From contig NZ_JAEC01000025.1 of assembly GCF_000518705.1 (NCBI RefSeq), forward strand, positions 1-64,000: a stretch of DNA of 64,000 bases, in the 5' to 3' direction. Source of the DNA: Shewanella colwelliana ATCC 39565. GTDB lineage: Bacteria > Pseudomonadota > Gammaproteobacteria > Enterobacterales > Shewanellaceae. A program made the translations under genes and the position numbers. The number at the start of each line of letters is the position of its first letter. Within the stretch, counting starts at the first letter, position 1. Below the pieces are notes generated by a model, which had not been told where the DNA came from, ran no database searches, and was given only the letters and a program-made list of their open reading frames with translations. Positions 19,054-27,130 of this stretch are shown here, in pieces.

Positions 19054-20537
19054 ATGAAGACAATTGTGATCAGTTCGACCAAACATCTAATAATGGCTTT
19101 GACCTATGCCACGCTGGGCATTTTAGCTGCGCTGCTCATTGCAGCGGTTTGGTTTCTAAATAGCAGGACAGATTTAGACATTTGGCACACCATAGATTTA
19201 TCGCATCAATTTAAACACCATGGTAAGGTGATTAACTTCAAGCAATACCTTGATGCTGAAAATCGTCAGTTTGAAGCCCTAGAAGCGCAAATTTATCAAG
19301 CCACTGCCAAACTGCCTCATCAAACATTAAACCGTTATTTCCATGGTAGTTATTCCGACCCCAACAAATGGTCTCAAGACTGGAATCGCAGTTTTGAATG
19401 GCCGTTAGACGATGCCCCTTTGGTGTCCTGCTGCTTCACGGCATGTCTGACTCTCCTTATGCGCTATCTCATTTTGCCAACCATTATAAAGGCCGCGCTC
19501 ATGTGCTGGGGTTACGATTGCCAGGTCATGGCACCATTCCCTCGGGGTTGGTTAATCTGACATGGCAGGATATGGCCGCCGCAGTTGCATTGGCAACTGA
19601 GCATCTTTCGCAGCAATTGGGTGATAAGCCTATTTATGTTGTTGCTTTTTCAACTGGTGCTGCATTAGCACTGAACCATGAGCTCGAAGCCATTAATCGT
19701 GGCAAACAGCCTGCTTATCAAGGGCTAGTTTTTCTTTCACCAGCCATAGGTTTACCGCCAGTTGCGGCTGGGGCCAAATGGCAAGATAGATTAGGGCAGG
19801 TGCTGGGGCTCGATAAGCTGAGTTGGAATACGATTCAGACCGAATATGACCCGTTTAAATATAATTCCTTTGCTGTGAACGCTGGAGATGTGGTGTATCA
19901 GCTCGCCATTGAGAATCAACGGCTGCTAAGTTTGTTGACTGCTAACCAACTCGGCCTGCTTGGGGATATTTTGACTTTTCAGTCTATTGTTGATGATACC
20001 GTCTCAACCACAGCCGTGTTACAAGGCTTATATCAGCGATTACCTAAAAAATCGCATCAGTTAGTCTTGTTTGATATTAATCGACTTAAGGTGAATATGG
20101 CGTTGGTTGAGAGAGATCCTAGACAGCGTATTCAGCCCTATCTCGATTCACCGTTGAATCAATTTGAGCTCACGGTGGTCGAAAACGGGCTGAATCAATG
20201 GGATCAAAGTCAGGTGAGTGCCGCCGTTGTTGCCAATGATTACCTAGGCAATGCCTTATTGCGCACGACACCAATTAACATTGCCTGGCCACGAGGCGTC
20301 TATTCATTATCTCATGTCGCGCTGCCCTATCCTGAACATGACAGTCTTTATGGGTTACAACGTAATGATGTCGTTGAGCGAGTGCGCATCGGTGCTGCGG
20401 CCAGCCGCGGAGAGCGGGGGGTATTAGGTGTCAGCGCCGCAGAGATGTTGAGGCAGAAATGGAATCCATTTTACCCCTACATGATAGATCGACTAGACAC
20501 CTTTATTGACGAGGCTAGCTCAGTTAGTCATCGCTAG
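19054..20537 (+). pseudogene. Alpha/beta hydrolase with a -1 frameshift
   Basis: Two overlapping frames give one protein. Residues 1-121 (frame from 19054) start with a membrane anchor (about 14-36) and run to FEWPLDDAP; the other frame continues with FGVLLLHGMSDSPYALSHF, the oxyanion region of an alpha/beta hydrolase. The nucleophile motif is AFSTGAA, and a histidine near the C-terminus (SHVALPYPEHD) could complete the triad. The break falls on C-CCT-TTG (19416-19422): either one base has been lost, or ribosomes slip back by one there. The reading is otherwise open to 20537 for about 494 residues. The tail overlaps the convergent diguanylate cyclase by 14 bases. Confidence 0.8.
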
Positions 20538-22683
20538 CTAGCTGAGTGCTGATAACCTTGTTTCTGCCAGCTGCTTTCGCCTCATAAAGGTTTAAGTCAG
20601 CCATCTTGAACCAATGGTCAATGTCGTTGATGTAGCCGGCATTACTGATGACGAGGCCGGCACTAATACTGATATTAATACTGAGCGATTCATTGATCAC
20701 TATGGCTGTTTGATGTACCTGCTCTCTAAACTGATCTAGGTGCTGCTCAACCTGCAGTGCATTACATTGCGGCAAAATAATCAGAAACTCTTCGCCACCA
20801 TAACGCGAAACAATATCGGTATCCCGTTTAAAATAGGCTTTCATCAGTTGTGCTAACTTGATGAGTGCGGTGTCGCCAGCCTGATGGCCGTAGGTATCGT
20901 TAATCTGCTTAAAGTGGTCGATGTCAATAATACAAAATGCGAGTGCTGCGTAACTGCGCTTACACATGTCATGAATGGCTGGGAAATGGCTTTCAGCATA
21001 ACGGCGGTTATAGAGTTGCGTAAGTTCATCTTTTTCTGCCAAAGATTGTAATTTCGCATTGGCATCTTCTAATTCAATCGTGCGAATGGCGACTTTCTCC
21101 TCCAGCTCTAATTGATAGCTAATGAGCGCTTGCTTACTCTGTTGAATGCTTTTAGACAGAGTGTAAATTTCCAGTGGCGTGCTGTCATTAAGCTGCTCTA
21201 ATGCTTTGTTATCTTTTCCCCATTGATTAAATTTCTGTGCGATAGACTCTAACGGCTCAGTTAATCGGCCGCTGATCACCTGAATGAGCAACACTGTGGT
21301 GACAAACGCAAATAGTAAGATGGTAAAGGTGGTTAGATATTGTTGCTCTACTTGTTTGATGAGCGGTGAAAATGGCATCACCACATAGAGCGACCAACCA
21401 TTTTTGAGCACATATTTAGAAAAAGCAAACTCGGGGCTAGAACTGCTTAAATTATTAAAGTTAATCATATCTAAGCTTGTTTTATATTTGAGCCCCATTG
21501 TTGACGATTTTAGCGGTGTTAACGGGGTCATCTCGAGTGATTTAGAGGCGTAAATGACCAAATTGTTTTCATCAACCAACACCATAGCTTGTTGCTGATA
21601 TTCTCTATTTCTTTCATCAATTTGTGCAAATTTGGTCAGGTTAAGTGATCCCTCAATAATGCCGCGCGGTTTAATTTGGTCTCGTGAATCATAAAGTGGT
21701 GCACTGATAGCGACAATGGGATCGTTACCAAAGCCACGACCTAAAAAGGCGGGTGAGATAAAACTGAGTTGATTATAAAAGGCTTCTTGAAAATAGTGAC
21801 GATCTTTAATACTCAAGCTTTTATTGTTCAGAGTGTCTTTACCTAGCCGAGATATGGGGCTTGCAGCCGTGATCAAGCCTTGCTCATCAGCAATAAGCAT
21901 CGAGATAAAATAAGGGTAGCTTTGATGTAACTTAGTCAATAAACCTTGCCACTTAGAGATATCTTGATCGGTAAAGCTTAACCATCGGGCTGCATTATCG
22001 ATAGCGCGAATATGATTATCGATAAAAGTTTGCGTGGCTAAACCCAGGTGGTTGGCAGAGTCATCAAGGTTACGTTTAACATCTATTTGCTGTTGATTGA
22101 TTGAGTTGTTATTGAAAATAAAAGCGGAAACCAACAAGGCTAAAGTTAAAATTTGGGTGAAGGTATATGTTAGCTGCGCATTGAAACTTTTGCGTTTTTG
22201 AGTACTAATTCTGTCCTTTATATGCAGGCCGCTAGGTAATAGGGTAACAATAATTGAGCCCAATGCTGTGTACAGCATGCCATTAATCCCTTGTTTAAGG
22301 GTGATGAATGTCATGTAGCTATCAGGTAGTTCAAACACTAGCTCGGCGAAGAGATAAAAAATAGGCATGCCTAACAGTAGCCAGAAGCAAATGTCAGCAA
22401 ATAGCGAATAGACATCACGTCGTCTCGCAAACCCTAACCATATTGCTTCTAATGGGAATAGCAGGAACATATGCCAACTATCCCAAGCGAGATATAACCC
22501 AGCAGAACAGAGTAATGCAGTGATCAGTGCATACCAAGGGCCCGCAAAAATCGCCACAATAACGAAAAATAGGTTACCGATGATCATCTGCTGATTGCCA
22601 AAGAGTGGAATTGGATAAAGGTTAACCAATAGGCCTAAGAGACCTAAAACGAATGCGAATGCTAAGTGCTGCTTATTTATCAA
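20524..22683 (-). CDS. Membrane diguanylate cyclase with sensor domain
   Basis: A 719-aa protein. The first ~190 residues hold several membrane helices resembling a LytS-like 5TM sensor, then a long helix-bounded periplasmic region with Cache-like features (AARWLSF..., ISPAFLGRGFGNDPIVAIS), another membrane helix near 460, a HAMP-like segment and coiled coil, and a C-terminal GGDEF domain. The active-site motif is RYGGEEF near 626-632, an active variant. RDTD just before it fits the RxxD inhibitory site for feedback by c-di-GMP. Start is TTG with TAGGA upstream. A CRP-like site precedes it. Confidence 0.9.
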   Translation of the reverse strand: MINKQHLAFAFVLGLLGLLVNLYPIPLFGNQQMIIGNLFFVIVAIFAGPWYALITALLCSAGLYLAWDSWHMFLLFPLEAIWLGFARRRDVYSLFADICFWLLLGMPIFYLFAELVFELPDSYMTFITLKQGINGMLYTALGSIIVTLLPSGLHIKDRISTQKRKSFNAQLTYTFTQILTLALLVSAFIFNNNSINQQQIDVKRNLDDSANHLGLATQTFIDNHIRAIDNAARWLSFTDQDISKWQGLLTKLHQSYPYFISMLIADEQGLITAASPISRLGKDTLNNKSLSIKDRHYFQEAFYNQLSFISPAFLGRGFGNDPIVAISAPLYDSRDQIKPRGIIEGSLNLTKFAQIDERNREYQQQAMVLVDENNLVIYASKSLEMTPLTPLKSSTMGLKYKTSLDMINFNNLSSSSPEFAFSKYVLKNGWSLYVVMPFSPLIKQVEQQYLTTFTILLFAFVTTVLLIQVISGRLTEPLESIAQKFNQWGKDNKALEQLNDSTPLEIYTLSKSIQQSKQALISYQLELEEKVAIRTIELEDANAKLQSLAEKDELTQLYNRRYAESHFPAIHDMCKRSYAALAFCIIDIDHFKQINDTYGHQAGDTALIKLAQLMKAYFKRDTDIVSRYGGEEFLIILPQCNALQVEQHLDQFREQVHQTAIVINESLSINISISAGLVISNAGYINDIDHWFKMADLNLYEAKAAGRNKVISTQLASDD

Positions 22684-22718
22684 TTTTATGAAATCCTATT
22701 CAAAACTGATCAGACTCT

Positions 22719-22740
22719 ACTCGTGATGCCGATCACATAA
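22719..22740. promoter_or_regulatory. CRP-like operator before the diguanylate cyclase
   Basis: CTCGTGATGCCGATCACATA contains a perfect GTGAT-N4-ATCAC palindrome, 36 bases upstream of the cyclase start codon. It would link c-di-GMP synthesis to cAMP levels if used. Confidence 0.6.
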
Positions 22741-23357
22741 ATCCTAGTAACTGGCAGTGTAAGTTAATCGTATGTTAAATGCTAACTAAATGTTTCTAAT
22801 CATTGTTTAGTTTCTACCAACTCACATTAGTGATTAATGAGTTAGGGATAATCTCTATGGCAATTTGCTATATATTAGGCTAACGAGCAGCGTCCAGTGC
22901 GGATGAGTGGTGCAAGGCTAGAGTGACAGGCAGTAACAAAAAAGACACACTAGTTGTCTTTTCCCGGCCGTACTAATTTAATAGATAAGCAGAATGTGAG
23001 GACAATGAGAACGCTTTGGGACTATTGTCAGATGTTCAATATGTAAAATTATAAACGCCACCCAGAAGGGTATCACTTATAGAGGTTTGGTAAGCCCCTA
23101 ATTTAATTGCATGAAAACATGATTGTTTGATGTATATCGGTGACAACACAGACTAAGTCACATATAGTCATTTAAAAACTGCAACTCGTTCAGTAAAAGT
23201 TCAGGTTTTTAGATATATGGATTAAATGCAGAATGGAATCTGAAGATTATATTTTTCTTATTTGCATGATGATTCCCTGACTTTGCTAAGGTCAAAACTA
23301 ACCCTGAGCCGGGGGCGTTTTATGACTGTGATGGCGTTATTTTTGGCGAAATATAAT
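22741..23357. other. Gene-poor left flank of the accessory island
   Basis: No convincing gene on either strand. It contains a hairpin with T-run (AAAAGACA/TGTCTTTT at 22940-22962) that could terminate a leftward or rightward transcript. The tract is AT-rich around 23100-23260, where the promoter of the island genes should lie. No direct repeat of the tRNA-Pro 3' end was found here. Confidence 0.5.
22940..22966 (+). terminator. Terminator-like hairpin in the island flank
   Basis: Stem AAAAGACA/TGTCTTTT with a 7-base loop (CACTAGT). Nothing recognisable lies upstream that it would terminate, so it may end a small RNA or an eroded gene. Confidence 0.45.
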
Positions 23358-24479
23358 ATGAAACAAATCTTAGTTGCTGTAACGGGGGCAAGCCCTCAAG
23401 TACTAACTGAAACCTTGTATGCATTGCACATACAAGGTAAACCGACGCCTGATGAAGTCTTTGTGATCACCACTAAAAGTTCCAAACAGATGTTGGTAGA
23501 GGGATTGTTTGAGCAAGGGCATTGGCTGCGGTTAATTGAAGACTACTCACTACCGCCCATCACATTTTCTGAATCAAATATCTGGGTCATTAGTGACGAG
23601 CAAGGCAATGAGCTAGAGGATGCCAAGAGGGAAGAAGATCAGTCTACAATGGCAGATTTTATCACCCGTAAGATAGCCATGCTAACAGCTGACACTAACT
23701 GTGCTATTCATGCATCTATTGCAGGAGGCCGTAAAACCATGGCCTTCTATATGGGGTATGCCATGTCGCTCTATGGTCGTGAACAAGATGCCTTGAGTCA
23801 TGTGTTCGTCGACGATGAATATGAGTTTGTTAAAAATTTTTATTATCCAACGCTTCAAGATAACTGGATTGAGGGAAAAACGGCTGGCAGCCGAGTCAAT
23901 ACCAAAGATGCCCAAGTTACCCTTGCTGAGATCCCGTTTGTACGCATGCGCAAGCAGTTTGAATCGGACCTGTTAAATCAACTTGAAGACAGTTCTTTCT
24001 CTAAAACTGTTGCGCTAATGAATGCTGCTAGCCAGCCATTGGCAGTCTCTATCAATTTGAAAACAAAAAAGCTGAGTGTTTTAGGGGTTGATATAAAGCT
24101 CTCAGCCAAGCTGTTAGCCCTCTACCTGTTTATGCTCTCACAACCTCAGCGGCAAATTAAAGTTGGTTCTGGGTTCATCAAAAATACCGAATTTACTAAA
24201 CAGTACCTAAATCACTTCAATCAAATGAATGGCGATATACGTGTTTACAACACCTTTGGTTTAGAAGACGAGGGCGATTGGGTTCGCGGTCAGTTTGATA
24301 ACTTACAGCCTATGACGGCAAAGTTCATTCAAGAGGTACTTAGTCAGCTCCATAAGAAGCTGATGCACCACTTACCAAGTGACGTGGTAGATAAAATAAA
24401 AGTGCACTCAGATGGAGTAAAGGGCGGAGCTACTTACTCAGTATGCAATGAGCTTACTGTCGATGTGATTCTTCCGTAA
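23358..24479 (+). CDS. CARF/ring-nuclease-like protein, Cas NE0113 family
   Basis: A ~373-aa protein. Its N-terminal ~190 residues match the CRISPR-associated NE0113 (TIGR02584) family: KQILVAVTGASPQVLTETLYAL at the start, then HASIAGGRKTMAFYMGYAM near 116-134 and LYGREQDALSHVFVDDE. Families of this kind have a CARF-like Rossmann fold that binds, and in ring nucleases cleaves, cyclic oligoadenylates. The C-terminal half (about 220-373) is probably a winged-helix or helical output domain. I chose the ATG at 23358 because homology begins there; in-frame TTG 23262 and ATG 23322 lie upstream. No cas gene or CRISPR array is in the window. Confidence 0.85.
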   Translation: MKQILVAVTGASPQVLTETLYALHIQGKPTPDEVFVITTKSSKQMLVEGLFEQGHWLRLIEDYSLPPITFSESNIWVISDEQGNELEDAKREEDQSTMADFITRKIAMLTADTNCAIHASIAGGRKTMAFYMGYAMSLYGREQDALSHVFVDDEYEFVKNFYYPTLQDNWIEGKTAGSRVNTKDAQVTLAEIPFVRMRKQFESDLLNQLEDSSFSKTVALMNAASQPLAVSINLKTKKLSVLGVDIKLSAKLLALYLFMLSQPQRQIKVGSGFIKNTEFTKQYLNHFNQMNGDIRVYNTFGLEDEGDWVRGQFDNLQPMTAKFIQEVLSQLHKKLMHHLPSDVVDKIKVHSDGVKGGATYSVCNELTVDVILP

Positions 24480-24483
24480 CGAT

Positions 24484-24495
24484 TGTAAGCTTATG
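24484..24495 (+). repeat. Direct repeat, left copy (GTAAGCTTATGA)
   Basis: GATTGTAAGCTTATGA at 24480-24495 matches GATCGTAAGCTTATGA at 24838-24853 with one difference. The right copy is the last codons of the 81-aa gene (I-V-S-L-stop). The left copy can be read the same way, so it looks like a relic of a second copy of that gene's end, placed directly after the CARF gene. Confidence 0.6.
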
Positions 24496-24607
24496 AACAC
24501 CACTCTAGCTCCGGTTTGGCTATGATGGTTTCATCAATGAATAAGAGCTTGTGTAAACCATTAGGTTCGCTTTTTTTTAGCATTAAGCTCCGCAGCTTGG
24601 AATAGAT

Positions 24608-24853
24608 ATGGACAATTTTGTTTGGAATGATTTTGGCACACTCTCTGCGGTTGATAAGACCGACAAGCTCGTCACGGTGACTAACTCCGACGGGGAGGCG
24701 AGAAAAATGAGCGTTGCTAAGTACAAAGAGAGTGCGTTGGCCGTACACCAAAAGGCGCAGTCGTTAATCGGCAAGCAAGTGACAATTAGAACCAGTCAAA
24801 ATACAGCCGACTGGAGCACACAGGTGTGGTTTAGCGAGATCGTAAGCTTATGA
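24608..24853 (+). CDS. 81-aa island protein of unknown function
   Basis: An 81-aa protein that I do not recognise. It reads as a small beta-barrel: strands around GTLSAVDKTDKLVTVTN and KQVTIRTSQ, with a helix VAKYKESALAVHQKAQSLI between them, and a C-terminal strand QVWFSEIVSL. This order would suit an OB- or SH3-like domain, which is inference. It does not end in the diglycine of a ubiquitin-like protein, although an MPN-domain protein follows. The ribosome site is weak (TTGGAATAG). It lies between two direct repeats. Confidence 0.6.
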   Translation: MDNFVWNDFGTLSAVDKTDKLVTVTNSDGEARKMSVAKYKESALAVHQKAQSLIGKQVTIRTSQNTADWSTQVWFSEIVSL

Positions 24854-24885
24854 TAACTAGTAATCTGTTCTTACGTTACTAGTTA
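24854..24885. repeat. Perfect 10-bp inverted repeat in the island
   Basis: TAACTAGTAA and TTACTAGTTA flank a 12-base loop, directly after the stop of the 81-aa gene and 58 bases before the MPN gene. There is no T-run. It could be an operator, or a hairpin that tunes expression between the two parts of the operon. Confidence 0.6.
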
Positions 24886-24942
24886 AACTATTAAACTGAC
24901 AGGTTGTAACACCCAAAATTGATAATCCTGGGAGAGGGAATA

Positions 24943-25719
24943 ATGTCGAAAATTGAAGTTAGTAAGAGTGTTCTGTTTGAAATGATCATGGCGACCTATG
25001 AGGCCTATGCCGTTAAGCATGATGGCAAGCATATCGTCGCAATAGAAACTTACGGAACACTATGGGGGACTTTGAAAGGACGTAGAGGCTTTAACTGTAG
25101 TTTGGAACACTTCTCGGTTGAGTCTTCAGCCCGCCGACAAAGGGGCTGTGTGGAAGCTTTAACTATGTCCCGTCAAATTAAAGATGAAATAGCCGACGTT
25201 TTTGGTGAGGGATACCAATATTTAGGCTCGTTTCATTCCCACCCTTACATTAAGTCAGAGGTCGCTACTGCTAGCGAGTTACGTAAAGAACGATTATTCG
25301 ACTTCAGTGATGGCGATCATAAGAGTGAATTCGGTGAGAGTTTTGAGGTTAATGGTAAACAGTATTCCTTAGCGTTGGTGATGACCATCTTTTCGATGGA
25401 CAGAGCTGACACGAGTAAAGACTTTAAAGTAGAGCCTAATCTATATGAGTTTTCTTTGGGCAACGTTAAGCTGTGGTTAAAGGCGCAAGTCTTTGAACAT
25501 AAAGCTGAATCAGAACTATCAGATAGTGATAAAGACGAGATGGAGATGTACAAGCTTAAGTTAGATGAGCTTGAGTATGATGACCCACAAGAGTTAATAC
25601 CTGTGCCAATTGCAACAGAGCTCTGTTGTGATTTTCTTGATAATTTTGGTACCAGCTTCGAGAAGTTTGGCCGCTTGGACATTAGCTCAAGAAAAGCTCG
25701 ATATATGAGCCGTAAGTAG
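24943..25719 (+). CDS. MPN/JAB-domain protein with atypical metal motif
   Basis: A 258-aa protein. The first ~150 residues have the outline of an MPN/JAB metalloprotease: a glutamate in IETYGTLWG (E35), and GSFHSHPY with H98 and H100. The usual continuation, seven residues then S-x-x-D, is not present; SELRKE comes after ten residues and an aspartate is missing at the expected place. Activity is therefore uncertain. The C-terminal part is acidic and helical. The start is set by GGAGAGGG four bases before the ATG at 24943. Bacterial JAB proteins process ubiquitin-like modifiers or act with E1/E2 proteins in CBASS and Bil systems, but no E1 or E2 is seen here. Confidence 0.75.
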   Translation: MSKIEVSKSVLFEMIMATYEAYAVKHDGKHIVAIETYGTLWGTLKGRRGFNCSLEHFSVESSARRQRGCVEALTMSRQIKDEIADVFGEGYQYLGSFHSHPYIKSEVATASELRKERLFDFSDGDHKSEFGESFEVNGKQYSLALVMTIFSMDRADTSKDFKVEPNLYEFSLGNVKLWLKAQVFEHKAESELSDSDKDEMEMYKLKLDELEYDDPQELIPVPIATELCCDFLDNFGTSFEKFGRLDISSRKARYMSRK

Positions 25720-25742
25720 TTATCCGTGAGAGGGGGATTACT

Positions 25743-26225
25743 GTGATTAAACAAAAAGTGAAACACCTTAAACTGAAAGGTGACTCCCTAGAAGAGGAGG
25801 TAAACAATTTTGTCGGTGCGCATACGGATCACCGGAGTTTATATATTGAAGGGATAAAGGCTGTTAGTTCAGGCTTGGATTCATTGTTCGAATACTTTGA
25901 AAAACGCGAAGTATATGTTTTTAGTCGATTCCCTGCGGTTAAGTTGCTTCAAGCTTTTGAAGAGTTTGAAGATCTGTTTTTCGATGGACTTGAAGAGATA
26001 GCTAAACCTCTAGAGAAAGGTTCAGTTGAGCAGACTCAGCTGCTTGATTCTGGTGGTTTCATCGATGCGATTCACTGTGGCGAATTTGAAGCTGTATTTA
26101 CTGTTGACTATCAAAGTGGTGTTGATAGTGAGAGCGATAAGGCTGGTCTAAATACTTCGCTGCAATCGATAGATAGAGGATTCAAGCAGTTGCTTATGGC
26201 TCAAGGTTACTATGAGACTTATTAA
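25743..26225 (+). CDS. 160-aa island protein of unknown function
   Basis: A 160-aa acidic, mostly helical protein that I do not recognise; the helices around LDSLFEYFEKREVYVFSRF and KLLQAFEEFEDLFFDGLEE are amphipathic. No signal peptide or membrane segment is seen. It starts with GTG 23 bases after the MPN gene, behind a strong ribosome site (GAGAGGGGG), so the two are surely co-transcribed. Its role could be structural or as a partner of the MPN protein. Confidence 0.7.
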   Translation: MIKQKVKHLKLKGDSLEEEVNNFVGAHTDHRSLYIEGIKAVSSGLDSLFEYFEKREVYVFSRFPAVKLLQAFEEFEDLFFDGLEEIAKPLEKGSVEQTQLLDSGGFIDAIHCGEFEAVFTVDYQSGVDSESDKAGLNTSLQSIDRGFKQLLMAQGYYETY

Positions 26226-26311
26226 GAGTAGAAGTTATTGCTCATAAGGTTCGTTTTAAAATAGTCACATTTTTGTTGTTTTACATCACTATTTCTGGAG
26301 AAGGGAAGCCC

Positions 26312-27064
26312 ATGTTCGAAGAAGAGTTATCCGAAGTAATAAAATACCTATCAGGTCACGAGTTTGAAGTATGTTGCAGTTTGGATGTTGATGAGTTTCT
26401 TAAGCGATGTATTGAGGAAATAGATCATAGTATAACCCAGCAAACTCCGGTTCAATTAGCTCTTAGCTCTTTCGGGCAATTCCAGGTTAGTCCGATGAAA
26501 ACCATTAATGGCGCTAAAGTTATCTATGACTCAGAGACTTATTGCTATGACCAGGCTGATACGCTAGCTCAACTACATAGTATAAAATCGCAGCAGCCCA
26601 GAGTGTCCTGTGCAGAAAAGTGGTTTGAGATTAACAAGTTATTTAATCAACCCATTGTCTTCGGGTTGGAAAAAGTGGTTGATAGTTATCCTGCTGCACA
26701 GCATTACCATTATCGAATGACCGGGCAACTCGCCGGAATTTTAGATCGTGGCTCCCTACGTAAAGACGGACTTGTTGAACAGCCAAGTTTTGGAAATGAT
26801 TCTCACTGGCTCACCTACCGTTCAACAAACGATTATTTGTCATCTTATTTCGAAGAAGTTTCGCCAGAAATCGAACCTGCTCTCATTAAGATCATCGAGT
26901 CTTCTGAAGGGTTACCGCAGGCCTGGTCGAAACTTAACAATATGGTGAAAATGAATAGTAAGTTGGGTATTAAAACCAGAATTTTACTTGGGAAGGTCAA
27001 TGCGTATCAAATCCGTCGCTTAATGGATCGCTTTGAAATTGATTTTCTCGAAGATGAAGACTAG
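26312..27064 (+). CDS. 250-aa island protein of unknown function
   Basis: A 250-aa soluble protein, not recognised. The middle segment HYHYRMTGQLAGILDRGSL, then GNDSHWLTYRST about 20 residues later, has the spacing seen in some ADP-ribosyltransferase-fold and RES-type toxins (a histidine/arginine strand, 'G-I-L-x-x-G-x-L', then a W-L-T strand). This likeness is weak. The C-terminus is acidic (FEIDFLEDED). I chose the ATG at 26312 because GGAGAAGGG stands in front of it; an upstream in-frame TTG at 26273 has no such site. Same strand and spacing as the other island genes. Confidence 0.7.
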   Translation: MFEEELSEVIKYLSGHEFEVCCSLDVDEFLKRCIEEIDHSITQQTPVQLALSSFGQFQVSPMKTINGAKVIYDSETYCYDQADTLAQLHSIKSQQPRVSCAEKWFEINKLFNQPIVFGLEKVVDSYPAAQHYHYRMTGQLAGILDRGSLRKDGLVEQPSFGNDSHWLTYRSTNDYLSSYFEEVSPEIEPALIKIIESSEGLPQAWSKLNNMVKMNSKLGIKTRILLGKVNAYQIRRLMDRFEIDFLEDED

Positions 27065-27130
27065 TTAAAGTTTGCGATTCAGTATTTAACGTGTTGTTGG
27101 AGTAAACTTTTTAACTTGAGGTAAGCAGAT

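Noticed and set aside
24491-24774. Antisense open frames opposite the 81-aa gene
   Set aside because: No ribosome site and no protein-like pattern; shadows of the sense gene, which has consistent strand and operon position.
24608-24853. 81-aa protein as a ubiquitin-like modifier for the MPN protein
   Set aside because: The C-terminus has no glycine pair, and no E1/E2 enzymes are present; kept only as a distant possibility.
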